A stretch of DNA of 64,000 nucleotides from Argopecten irradians (Eukaryota; Mollusca; Bivalvia; Pectinida; Pectinidae), in contig NC_091142.1 in assembly GCF_041381155.1 (NCBI RefSeq), positions 5,459,778 to 5,523,777 of the forward strand, given 5' to 3'. The position numbers were made by a program, and so were the translations under genes. Below the pieces are notes generated by a model. The model did no database searches, was not told where the DNA came from, and saw only the letters and a program-made list of their open reading frames with translations. Shown one piece after another: positions 43,919 through 56,011 of the stretch. The stretch's first letter is position 1, and each line of letters opens with the position of its first letter.

Positions 43919-46900
43919 GATATACAATGTAACACTGTCAACACCAACCACGACACAGCACAAAGACAAGTCTAGCTAGGATATACAATGTAACACAGTC
44001 AACCCCAACCACGGCACAGCACAAAGACAAGTCTAGCTAGGATATACAATGTAACACAGTCAACCCAACCAGGCACACCAGTCATAGGCACAGCACAGCA
44101 CAAAGACAAGTCTAGTTAGGATATACAATGTAACACAGTCAACACCAACCACGGCACAGCACAAAGACAAGTCTAGTTAGGATATACAATGTAACACAGT
44201 CGACACCAACCACGGCACAGCACAAAGACAAGTCTAGCTAGGATATACAATGTAACACAGTCAACACCAACCACAGCACAAAGACAAGTCAGCTAGGTTT
44301 TTACAATGTAACACATTCAAACCAGACCACAGCACAAAGACAAGTCTAGCTAGGTTTTACAATGTAACACATTCAAACCAGACCACAGCACAAAGACAAG
44401 TCTAGTTAGTTTTACAATGTAACACAGTCGATTCCGACCACAGCACAAAGACAAGTCTAGCTAGGTTTTACAATGTAACACAGTCTAACCCAACCACAGC
44501 ACACAGTCTAGGCTAGGAATGTAACACAGTCGACCAACCCACGGCTACAGGCACAAAGACAAGTCTAGCTAGGATATACAATGTAACACGTCAACACCAA
44601 CCACGACAACAGCACAAAGACAAGTCTAGCTTTAGGATATACAATGTAACACACAGTCAAACACCAACCACAGCACAGCACAAAGACAAGTCTAGCTAGC
44701 TAGGATTTACAATGTAAACACAGTCAACACCCAACCACGGGCACAGCACAAAGACAAGTCTAGCTAGGTATACAATGTAACACTGTCAACACAACACAAC
44801 CAGCACAACCAAGTCTGCTAGGATATATCAGCACAGTGCACAAAGACAAGCACTAGCAAAGGATATACAATGTAAACACAGTCAACACCAACCACGGCAC
44901 AAGCACAAAGACAAGTCTAGCTAGGATATACAATGTAACACACAGTCAACACCAACCACCAGCACAACACAAAGAACAAGTCTAGCTAGGATATACAATG
45001 TAAACAACAGTCAACACCACCACGAGCACAGCACAAACAAAGACAAGTCTAAGCTAGGATTTACAATGTAACACAGTCAACACCAAGTCTAGCCAATGGA
45101 CAAAACAGCACACAAAGACAAGTCTAGCTAGGATATACAATGTATACACAGTCAACGAACCAACCACAGCACAGCACAAAGACAAGTTCTTAGCTAGGAT
45201 ATACAATGTAACACAGTCAACACCAACCACGGCACAGCACAAAGACAGTATAGCTAGCTAGGATATACAATGTAACACATGTACAGGTCGACACAACCAC
45301 GGCACAAGCACAAAGACAAGTCTAGCTAGGATATATACAATGTAAAACATGTCAACACCAACCACAGCACAGCACAAAGACAAGTCTCTAGCTAGGATTT
45401 ACAATGTAACACAGTAAACACCAACCACGGTCAGCACAAAGACACGGCTTACAGCACAAATGGACTGTCAAACCAGTTCTAGCTAGCACAATTGACAACT
45501 ACAATGGATATTCAAAACACAGTCGATTACCCAACCACGGCACAGCACAAAGACAAGTCTAGCTACGGATATACAATGTAACACAGTCAACCCAACTACG
45601 GCAGCAGCACACAAAGACCAAGTCTAGCTAGGATATACAATGTAACACAGTCAACACCAACCACGGCACAGCACAAAGACAAGTCTCTAGATCAGTGGAC
45701 ATATACAATGTAACACAGTCAACACGGGCACAGCACAAAGACAGTCTAGGCATTGTAAACACAGTCGACCCCCACTACAGCACAAAAGGACAAGTCTAGC
45801 TAGGATATACAATGTAACACAGTCAACACCAACAATGGCACAGCACAAAGATCAAGTCTAGCTAGGGCATACAATGTAACACAGTCAACACAAACCACGG
45901 GCATAGCACAAAGACAAGTCTAGCTAAGGATATACAATGTAACACAGTCAACACCCACCACAGCAAAAAGACATGTCAGATATACAAATGTAAAAGACAA
46001 GTCTAGCTAGTAGGATATACAATGTAACACAGTCAACACCAACCACAGCACCAAAGACACAGCACAAAGACACAGTCAACACCAAACTAGCTAGGATATA
46101 CAATGTTAACACAGTCAACACCAACCACAGCACAGCACAAAGACAAGTCTAGCTAGGGTTTACAATGTAATACACAGTCAACACCAACCCACGGCACAGC
46201 ACAAAGACAAGTCTAGCTAGGATATTACAATGTAAACACTTGTCAACACCAACCACGGCACAGCAGCACAAGACAAGTCTAGCTAGGTTAGACATTCTAC
46301 AATGTAACACAAGACAACACCAACCACGTCACACACAGCCCAAAGACAAGTCTAGCTAGGATATACAATGTAAACACAGTCAACACCCACGGCACCAAGT
46401 CAGTTGTTCGGATATTACAACTTGTAACACACGTCCAAACACAGCACAGCAATAGACAAGTCTAGTTAGGATTTACAATGTAACTACAGTCTAAACCAAC
46501 ACGGCACTGCAGCACAAAGACAAGTCTAGCTAGGATATACAATGTAACACAGTCAAACACCAACCAACCACAGCACAAAGACAAGTCTAGCTAGGATATA
46601 CAATGTAACACTGTCAACACCAACCCGGCACAGCAACAAAGACAAGTCTAGCTAGGATATACAATGTAACTCACAGTTCAACACCAAACCACCGGCAAGC
46701 CAGCACAAAGACAGTGTCATAGCTAACAATGGATATACACCAATACAGCACAAAGACCAAGTCAGTAGGTAACACCAAATTGTCATAAACACACCCACGG
46801 CACAGCACAAAGCACAAGTCTAGCTAGGATATACAATGTAACACAGTCAACACCAACCATGGCACAGCACAAAGACATGTACTAGCTAGGATATACAATG

Positions 46901-47880
46901 TAACACAGTCAACACCAACCAACGGCACAGCACAAAGACAAGTCTAGCTAGGATATACAATGTACACACAGTCAACACCAACCACAGCACAAAGACAAGT
47001 CTAGCTAGGATATACAATGTAACACAGTCAACACCAACCACGGCACAGCACAAAGACAAGTCTAGCTAGGATATACAATGTAACACTGTCAACACCAACC
47101 ACAGCACAGCACAAAGACAAGTCTAGCTAGGATATACAATGTAACACAGTCAACACCAACCACGGCACAGCACAAAGACAAGTCTAGCTAGGATATACAA
47201 TGTAACACAGTCAACACCAACCAACCACGGCACAGCACAAAGACAAGTCTAGCTAGGATATACAATGTAACACAGTCAACCCACCAACCACGGCACACAG
47301 CACAAAGACAAGTCTAGCTAGGATATACAATGTAACACAGTCAACACCAACCACGGCACAGCACAAAGACAAGTCTAGCTAGGATATACAATGTAACACA
47401 GTCAACACCAACCACAGCACAGCACAAAGACAAGTCTAGCTAGGATATACAATGTAACACAGTCAACACCAACCACGGCACAGCACAAAGACAAGTCTAG
47501 CTAGGATATACAATGTAACACAGTCAACACCAACCACGGCACAGCACAAAGACAAGTCTAGCTAGGATATACAATGTAACACAGTCAACACCAACCACGG
47601 CACAGCACAAAGACAAGTCTAGCTAGGATATACAATGTAACACAGTCGACACCAACCAAGCACAGCACAAAGACAAGTCTAGTTAGGGTTTACAATGTAA
47701 CACATTCAAACCACCACACAAAGACAAGTCTAGTTAGGTTTACAATGTAACACATTCGATTCCAACCAAGCACAAAGACAAGTCTAGCTAGGTTATACAA
47801 TGTAACACAGTCGATTCCGACCACAGCACAAAGACAAGTCTAGCTAGGTTTTACAATGTAACACAGTCGACACAGACCAC
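43878..47880 (+). repeat. 61-bp tandem array seeded from the MED31 stop-codon region
   Basis: The unit contains CCAACCACGGCACAGCACAA, AGACAAGTCTAGCTAGG and ATATACAATGTAACACAG, about 65 copies. Unit 1 encodes the MED31 end LTPTTAQHKDKSS and its stop. Units at about 46800-47640 are nearly identical. Those at 44480-46800 carry many one- and two-base insertions and losses. The edge units have TTTTACAATG in place of the ATATACAATG segment. Confidence 0.97.
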
Positions 47881-48439
47881 ATTACAGTGCAAGGACTAGC
47901 TAGAGATTACCATGCAACATAGAAAAGAAAACTGTGAATTTTAGACTAACTGATCATTTAATCAACTATGATTCAAAGATTCCAAATGTACATTTGTACA
48001 CAATTATATGATTTGTTATCAATCTGTTGTCGATATGAAAAGTGCTGAGAAATCTTTTGATATTAGTATTACTACTTACAGTCTTGCATTTGAAATGTAG
48101 TTATGTTTCTTAAGAATGCTTTCAAATCTTGAAAAATATTGTACATGACTTAAAGCGATATGGTGGTATGAATGGCGAATAGGAATGTATGACATGAATG
48201 AATTTGAAATTAAATGAATGGACAATTGAAGAAATAATTGAATGTATGAATGAAGAGGGAAAAAGAGAAACAAGTGAACGAAGAAGGAATGAATGAATTT
48301 AAAAGTAGGCGAATGGAGAAATGGATGATTATCGAATGGTATAAACATGTAAGAAGTGAGGCAGTCTAATTAATGGTTGAATGTTTTAAAATAAAATTGA
48401 TAAAAATTAACATTTGTATTCTTATATGATTGTAATAGA
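47881..48439. other. Spacer between the two tandem arrays
   Basis: AT-rich, with an AATGAATGAA-type simple repeat near 48180-48330. An AATAAA at 48390-48395 is the first candidate MED31 polyadenylation signal after the array. Confidence 0.5.
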
Positions 48440-49908
48440 TACCCTGAGAATATTGACAGCAGAGAACTAGGTACCCTAAAATATTGACAGTGGAGTAACT
48501 AGGCACCTTAACATATTGACAGCGGAGTACTAGGTACCCTAAAATATTGACAGTGGAGTACTAGGTACTAGGTACCCTAAATATTGACAGTGGAGTACTA
48601 GGTACCCTAAAATATTGACAGTGGAGTACTAGGTTCTTAACATATTGACAGTGGGAGTACTAGGTACCCTAAATATTGACAGTGGAGTACTAGGTACCCT
48701 AGAATATTGACAGTGGAGTATGAGGTACCCTAGACTATTGACAGTAGAGTACTAAGGTACCCTAAATATGACAGTGGAGTACTAGTACCAAAATATTGAC
48801 AGTGGAGTACTAGGTACCCTAAATATTGACAGTGGAGTACTAGGTACCCTCAAATATTGATAGTGGAGTATGAGGTAGTCGCCCTAGACTATTGACAGTG
48901 AGTATATACCCTAATATGACAGTGGAGTACTAGGTACCCTAGACTATTGACAGTGGAGTACTAAGTACCCTAACATATTGACATTGAAGTGCTATGTACA
49001 TTAAATATTCACAATGGGGCACTAGGTACACTAAATATTGAGAGTGGAGTGTGAGGTACCCTAGACTATTGACAGTGGAGTACAAAATACCATAAAATAT
49101 TGACAGTGGAGTACTAGGTACCCTAAAATATTGACAGTGGAGTACCAGGTACCCTAAAAATATTGACAGTGGAGTACTAGGTACCCTAAAATATTGACAG
49201 TGGAGTACTAGGTACCCTAAAATATTGAACAGTGGAGTACTAGGTACCCTAAAATATTGACAGTGGAGTACTAGGTACCCTAAAATATTGACAGTGGAGT
49301 ACTAGGTACCCTCAAATATTGACAGTGGAGTACTAGGTACCCTCAAATATTGACAGTGGAGTACTAGGTACCCTCAAATATTGACAGTGGAGTACTAGGT
49401 ACCCTTAATATTGACAGTGGAGTACTAGGTACCCTCAAATATTGACAGTGGAGTACTAGGTACCCTAAAATATTGACAGTGGAGTACTAGGTACCCTAAA
49501 ATATTGACAGTGGAGTACTAGGTACCCTAAAATATTGACAGTGGAGTACTAGGTACCCTAAAATATTGACAGTGGAGTACTAGGTACCCTAAAATATTGA
49601 CAGTGGAGTACTAGGTACCCTAAAATATTGACAGTGGAGTACTAGGTTTATAAAATATTGACAGTGGAGTACAAAGGTACACTATAATATTGACAGTGGA
49701 GTACTAGGTACCCTAAAATATGACAGTGGAGTACTAGTAATATTGAGTGGAACTAAAATATCGACAGTGGAGTACTAGGTATATCCATGGAGTACTAGTA
49801 TAATGTGGAGTACTAGGTACCCTCAAATATTGACAGTGGATTACTAGGCACCCTTTAATATTGACGGTGTAGTACTAGGTTAATTAAAATATTGACAGTG
49901 GAGTACTG
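48440..49908. repeat. 31-bp minisatellite
   Basis: About 47 copies of a unit containing TATTGACAGTGGAGTACTAG and GTACCCTAAAA. The centre (49090-49640) is very regular. The first 550 bp and last 250 bp have many small indels. It is unrelated in sequence to the 61-bp array. Confidence 0.96.
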
Positions 49909-52900
49909 GACCGTTTTCAATTATATAGTTTGACTGGTATGTCCAAGTTGTTCGTTTATGGATTAAAGTAAGGCCTGGTGGTTCAACCATCGTCACGGTC
50001 AGCCAGGTCCATCCATCTTCAACCCTTTTCCTGGAATTCTCTTCGAATGGGTGGTCAATAGGGGTGATCAGTCTCTACTCTGACGGTTGGCTTCCAGCTA
50101 CTCTCGCCTGTGTGTATCCACAGCCAGTGAGACGCTCTCTCTACCGCCTTCCCCAACTTTTCCTCTAAGCTTCCTCGACTTCCCCGTGATGCCGAAGGCA
50201 CCTAACATCCTCAAGCATGACTGGCTAGAGAATCCTCAGCAGCCTACCTCCACTGGGAAATTCCATTCCTGCCAGCCCTTTCTTCTGCATTTATCTGCCA
50301 ACTCAGTATACTTTGTCTTTTTACGCTCGTGTGCTATTTCACATCTTGTCTTCCATGGTACAGTCAGTTCAACCATTACCAATTTCTTCTTGTTAGAAGA
50401 TACCAGCACTATGTCTGGTCTCAGTGTTGTCTCCACCACCTCTGGGAAGGCCAACCTTTCCCGCCCAGGTCCACACGCATCTACCAGTCTCCTGCACATC
50501 CCAGGATGCCTAGGTTGGTCTTGCTAGGTGATTTCGTTGATGTTTGTCCCTCCTTTGAAACTGGAAAAATGTTGGTCCTTTCTGTATTCCCTTTGCCCTA
50601 TTCCTCATTCTTTCCAAGGTGTCTACAAGCTGTCTGAACACCTGGTCACGCTTCCATGTGTATCGACCTTGAACCAGTGCCACTTCACACAGAAAGAGGA
50701 TGTGCTCTATGCTTCCAGCACTGTAACACTGCTGGCATGTTGGATCCTCCACCAGTCCCCATCTGTGAAGATTGGTTGGTGTTGGAAGTACATCGTATAC
50801 TTCTCTCAAGATGAGATGGAGCTGTCATGGCGTGTATTTCCAGATCTCTGCCAAGGACAATTTCCTCTCGTATGTTTCCTACCGAGTCCATGCTCCCTGA
50901 CTCCCCATTTCCCAACCCCTGTCTACCTATGTAGACTGTCCCAACAATGTCCTTGTGGCGAAGTCTGATCTCTGCCTCAGATACAGCCTTGCTGGCTGAC
51001 CACCTCCTTCATATTCTCACCTCTACTCCTGTCTTACTTTCTCATCCCTGGAGTCTTTGGGTGTCATGACAAGGTCTTGCTTTCCCGGTCTTGAACTCCT
51101 CCACTAATGATGTTAATTGAAGCTGTAGTTTTGATGTCCGAGTGTATAGTCCTATTGATGAGAAGCACTTTGGAACCCCTCACCATCTCAGGAGATGTTT
51201 ACCTATTCTCCTCTCAAGTCCCTCGTCTGTTGATACGGAGATCTCGTATAACATCAATGGTCAGGATAGCCGTAGCAGTAGTCCTTGTTGAAATATCCGT
51301 GCCTTGAAATTTCCTGGTAAGTCTGTCTTGTCGATATTCCTCTGTCCTTCACAAACTTGCTGCTATATCTTGCTGTTGTTATTACAGGTCTTTCAGACTG
51401 TCGTCGTACCATTTCCCAAGACACTTTATAGGTTTGCCCACTATAGATAGAATTCCCTCTCCCTGAACAAAAAGACGATATTGTCTCGTCACTCGGCCTT
51501 CCGTCAGGATCAGAAATCTGGAATTCAATCGCTTAAATTTCATCCTGGCCCAAGATACTGTATCCTCCAATGCTATCATGATCCACCGTACTTAGACATG
51601 TGTTGTTGCGGTGATTGTCAGATTTTCCAAGAATGCCCGGATCGGTGGCTGTCTGATGTTGGTTTAAGACAGCGGGCCTATCGTTTCTCTTTTCCCTCCT
51701 TCGATAATCATGTTTATAGCCATTATGAACAACACTACATAAATTGTGCAGCCTGTTACTATTCCCTTCTCAAATTTCTGCCATGATGTTACATAATCCT
51801 TGACCGAAACCGAAAATCGCAGATGAATTCCTCGGAAATAGCTTTGGATGATTTCCTTCACCTTTTCAGGGATGTGGTACTGTTCCAGAGCTCCATCTAT
51901 CATATCAATGTGTGTGGGACGATGCCATACGCTTTCGCCAGAACAAGCCATACTATTGCCAGGTCTCCACGGTTCACATTCGCTTCCCCAATCAGTTGAC
52001 TTAACACACTTGTCTGTTCCACACATCCAGAAAAACCGAGTACCCGACCTTTCTGTGCTGATGTATCCACATATTCGTTAGAAGTCATGTATTTTGTCAT
52101 TCGCCTGTCCAATATAGAGTAGACCTTTCTATCTACATTCTGCAGGAAGGTTTTCTGAACTGCCAAAACCCTTTGGAATTTTCCTCCTTTGTGACAAATC
52201 AGCCCTCGGCAGCTTGCCAGCATGATTGGATCCTACCTTTCCTCCAAACCATTTTCATCAATTTCCAAAGTCTGTGTAGGAGCTTGGGACACTTCTTATA
52301 CATCTTGTATGGAATGCCATTTGGTCCTGGTGCTATTGCTGCCCTTGCCTTCTTCACAACTTCTGAAACTTCCTTCATTGTTGGTTTCCTTATATCCATT
52401 GGTCTATCTGGACGGTTTACCGTCTCTATTTTCTCATTTGGCCCCAAATGTTCCCATTCTCTCATCCCCATGCGTTACTTTCAGATGTTCTTCTACTTAT
52501 TTCTTTTGGCACTGCAGTCTTCCTGATCCTTACCCTTCTAACACGGCTGCCGTGGACTTGTATGAGTTAGCTATGAATGCTGCTCTTTTCTTGGTCTTAT
52601 CGCTTCTTGCCTTTCGGATTCGTTCAACTTTCCTCAGCTCCTTTAGTCGATCTATTAAATGGTCCCTGAGTCAACTGAGTTCCTCTCTATCTTCCTTGAA
52701 AGATCGATATCGATTTTCTGGATCTTCTTGCTAAAGTTCTTAGCTCTCCTCGAATCTCTTGTATTTCTTTCCCTCTTCTGTTGGGTATAACTACTGAATC
52801 TTTCGCAGGCGGTCTCTTGGTGGCACTTACTCTGAATCTTTGTATTCCGATGGTATACACTAGCTCTTGCAATTGTCTTCAACTTCCTCTCCAAATTACC

Positions 52901-53440
52901 AGTCAGTGATGTTTCCAGTATATGTTCTAGATCCTCATCTGGTGAGCTCAATTTCTTGCTGTCCATGCCTGGCCATTTCACCTTGTTCAGTCTTTCTTGA
53001 AGAAGTTTTTGCTGTATGACGTTGCTTCGTCGACCGCTGGATACGTTGTTATCAGGTCGCTTCCCAGGCGCTGTGAGGTCCTCAGTGCTATGGTGTGCCT
53101 CCTGACCAAGATCCTCATCAGCTTCAGCTGTGTGCTGCCTCTGAGTCTTTACCTTTTTACACTCCTCCTGTGCTTGGTTCGCAGTCCTTTTATATATTTG
53201 CACGTCTTACCACAATGGCATTTCACTTCCCATCCTTTCTCTCCTGTCAATGTCGTTTGGACAAGTCTGGTCGTTTCCGTTGTATCAGTTCTGTTGGGTC
53301 TTTCATCCTCATCCTCCCTCCCACTCGAAGACCACGAGGATGTTTCTCTGTATTCATTGTTGTAGCTTGCTTGAGGTGTCATTAAATGCTTCAAACTTCT
53401 ACAAAAGGTACAAAAATACAATAACCATGGACTTCATAGT
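49909..53440 (-). mobile_element. Decayed LINE with restriction-like endonuclease (R2/NeSL-type superclade)
   Basis: Read on the - strand, in several frames. A zinc-finger-like segment CHCGKTCKYIKGLRTKH lies near 53180-53260 and a basic linker at 52655-53200. Reverse-transcriptase blocks follow: IAPGPNGIPYKMYKKCPKLL near 52290-52380, then KTFLQNVDRKVYSILDRRM and EKGIVTGCTIYVVLFIMAIN near 51700-51790, then CLGKWYDDSLKDL near 51380-51430. A CCHC knuckle (CQQC..H..C) lies near 50680-50740, and the endonuclease core RPDIVLV..VMVELTVPWKT near 50330-50420. The frame changes many times. The palm motif expected as MDD reads LEN near 51620-51650, so the copy is inactive. Its 3' end abuts the 31-bp array. 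The order of domains (zinc finger, RT, CCHC, PD-x-E/D nuclease) places it with early-branching REL-endonuclease LINEs; the exact clade is uncertain. Confidence 0.85.
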
Positions 53441-53477
53441 ATCCATTTTCTTGAGGGGTAGACGATATTTTGAATAT

Positions 53478-53569
53478 CACAGGATCCTGACACGAATTTC
53501 TAGCCAACAGTGATATACATATGTAATTGTATTGGCCGTTGCTTGGGAATTCGTGCGAAATCCCTGTGG
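53478..53569. mobile_element. Palindromic MITE, family 'CACAGGGACYTGGCACG', copy 1
   Basis: CACAGGATCCTGACACGAAT and its inverted partner CACAGGGATTTCGCACGAAT form the ends. GCCAACAG and its inverted partner (read inwards from the right as CAACGGCC) lie further in. About 92 bp. Confidence 0.7.
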
Positions 53570-56011
53570 ACAATATTATTCTTTTATTCTTTATTAACGG
53601 CTGGCAATGTCTCTAAATAAAAATTACATTCGTAAAATGTATTTACTATTTTTCCAGGATACCTTTGACTAGTTTTCATCGAAAAATAATCTATATTCGA
53701 ACAGTCATCATTGGAATATTATTGATTTTTTTTCCAATTTTCACGGAAGTATTTTCGACATGATATGATAAGTACCGTGAACTTTTCACACGGAACAAAT
53801 CGATCATGATTCATGAAACTTCCGTGTGAATAGTTAGGGTTAGGATGTGATGGTTTTAACTTATATTTGGTGATTTTTTTCCTGCTATAAAACATTAGTT
53901 AGGCCCATTCCAAAGTTTATGAATCTCACTAAACGAAATGACAATACATTTTGCATAACATAAAACATGGAGCGGTGTTTTTTGTTTGTTTGTTTGTTTG
54001 TATGTTGTTGTTTTTTTGTTGGTTTTTTTTTATTTATTTTTTTTTTTTTGTAGTTTATTGTGCCGTTTATTTGACATTATAAATCTTTTGATGACGAGTC
54101 TATGTTTCGGACTATAAATGACATTGTACACGTTCTTGGCTTTATTAGATCCGTTATTGTTTCACTAATGTACACGTTTGTGTTTCGCTATCTTTTGCTT
54201 TTTAATAATCCTCGATACTTCAGGGGTTCCGATCACTTACGATCTCTACACCCCTTGACTATCTCATAATAAAACTGGAGGCAACCGAAGAGAACAGGTA
54301 ATTTAGTCCTTTGATGTACATAAAAAGAGCCGTATAACGGTACACTGTGGTTGATTGTGTGGCTTTGAAGTTGGGCGTCCCTCTCTCTGAAGTCTTCAAA
54401 GAAATTCCACTGTCCATCAAATTGTGTCATAATTTATAAGAAAATCTAGAAAAAAATGTTCAAACGTCTATGGCACAAGAGACTGAATTTTAAGATAACA
54501 AATTATGGTAAATGTGAAAACTTCAAAAGTGGTTAAAATTATGTTCGAAATTGCCGACAGGCTTTGTATAAAATAGATATTCCGTTAAAAGTGCAAATGA
54601 TGATGTTCCACAAGGATCAGTTTTAAGTCCACTATTTTTATTACATGTATGTAAATAAATAACATATCTGATATGACAATCTTAAAAGTCTTTCAAAACT
54701 ATTTGGAGAGGATACTTCATAAGTTCGATTTTACTCATTAGTTGACGCGTTTGTCTCATTTTCAATGCGATAACTTCCCCATTTCGCTCATAACATGACA
54801 CAGCTAATTAACTGAGACACGATACTGCTAATACCAGCTTCAATATTCCAGGGGTTTCTATAACACAGCAGCAAAACGGAAGGCATTTCAGGAGAAAAAA
54901 ATATTTTGATGCTCATCAAAGGGCTAAACAATCTGTGTATTTTCTTGTCTTCAGTTTTGCTTTGTATAATCCAGCGCACAAGGACATGTGATCCAAGGCA
55001 TCCTTACTACCCAAGGAGTTACTATCACTGTCGTTATGTCCACAGAACGACATATCGACTGTGATAATAACCTTTGGTGTATCGAGGATGCATTGCTACT
55101 TAATTCAAGCACCGTTTGTCATTTTACGCGTAGTTTTAATATGAACGCGTCAGGTTCTCGATTTATTCTCTATACAAGGTCTCACTTATAAATCTAGACT
55201 ATATAAAGTTTCTGAAATGTTCGACGCGTTACAGCTGCAAAATTTTATTTCACGTCAATGGTAGGAAAATAACCCTACTACAAAATCAAGCGCAAAATAT
55301 CGGTTGTCATACATATGCATAAGGGCCTGAAACATATAACCCATTGTTTGTAAAATTGGGTATATATAATAATACAACTACAGTCCGTACACACCGGAAT
55401 TACAGCTGTTCACATATAAATACGAGTTGTCTGCCAACATTCCTTCCTCATCACAATTTCCGGACAGCTTCGAATTAACTGGGGCGAGATTGTCGCCCCA
55501 AGTGAAACAAACCATTTGACCCAATATATATATGTGGTACGTCGCCACATGATTGTTCGCATGTTTCCTGCACAAAACACGCTGCCTTTAAAAGGGGGGT
55601 TTGTCTTTGCACATGCGCGTTGACATTTTGATTACAACTTCAATTATCCATCATTACTCTACTAAAGCATAGCTGTATTAATGTCGACAAACATGTTATA
55701 AATACATTTACTATTGAACTCCTAGTATGTCGACCACGTGTATTATTTCTTAACAGATTTCAATAGAATGATAAATTCCTGTATTTCTTCAGAAATTTAT
55801 CTGAGAGTGTGAGTAATATACGTTCATAATCAACTTGTATGTTGACTGATCATTCGTCGCGGAATACACAGACTTGTCGAACGGAAGTAAATATCATTCA
55901 CATCGACGTTTAAAGTTGGTTGTAACTAGCTACAATTACAGTTTATGACAGGGATGGTACGTTACTGTCCTCCCAAACTTCATGTAGCACGTCAAAACAA
56001 ACATCTCTGAC
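53570..56011. other. Spacer between the LINE and the CUB gene
   Basis: AT-rich, with a GTTT simple repeat and T-runs near 53975-54050 and a repeat fragment at 54206-54400. Near 54840-55080 there are further diverged pieces resembling the GATACTTCAGGGG family. A 65-codon frame at 55378-55575 (- strand) is unrecognised. No supported gene. Confidence 0.5.
54206..54400. repeat. Partial copy of the 'GATACTTCAGGGGTTACT' MITE family
   Basis: It matches the left arm at 16208 (CGATACTTCAGGGGTTC, then CTATCTCATAATAAAACTGG). Its inner part (ACTGTGGTTGATTGTGTGGC) matches the inner part of the 16-kb copy in the opposite orientation. No right arm is visible. Confidence 0.65.

Noticed and set aside
45054-46133. 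Cysteine- and leucine-rich - strand frames in the 61-bp array
   Set aside because: Shadows of the tandem repeat created by chance and by indel noise.
50087-50968. Two + strand frames of 146 codons each
   Set aside because: Antisense to the LINE endonuclease and CCHC region, which has recognisable family motifs on the - strand.
55378-55575. 65-codon - strand frame upstream of the CUB gene
   Set aside because: No recognisable family, no clear splice sites and no neighbouring exon in phase.
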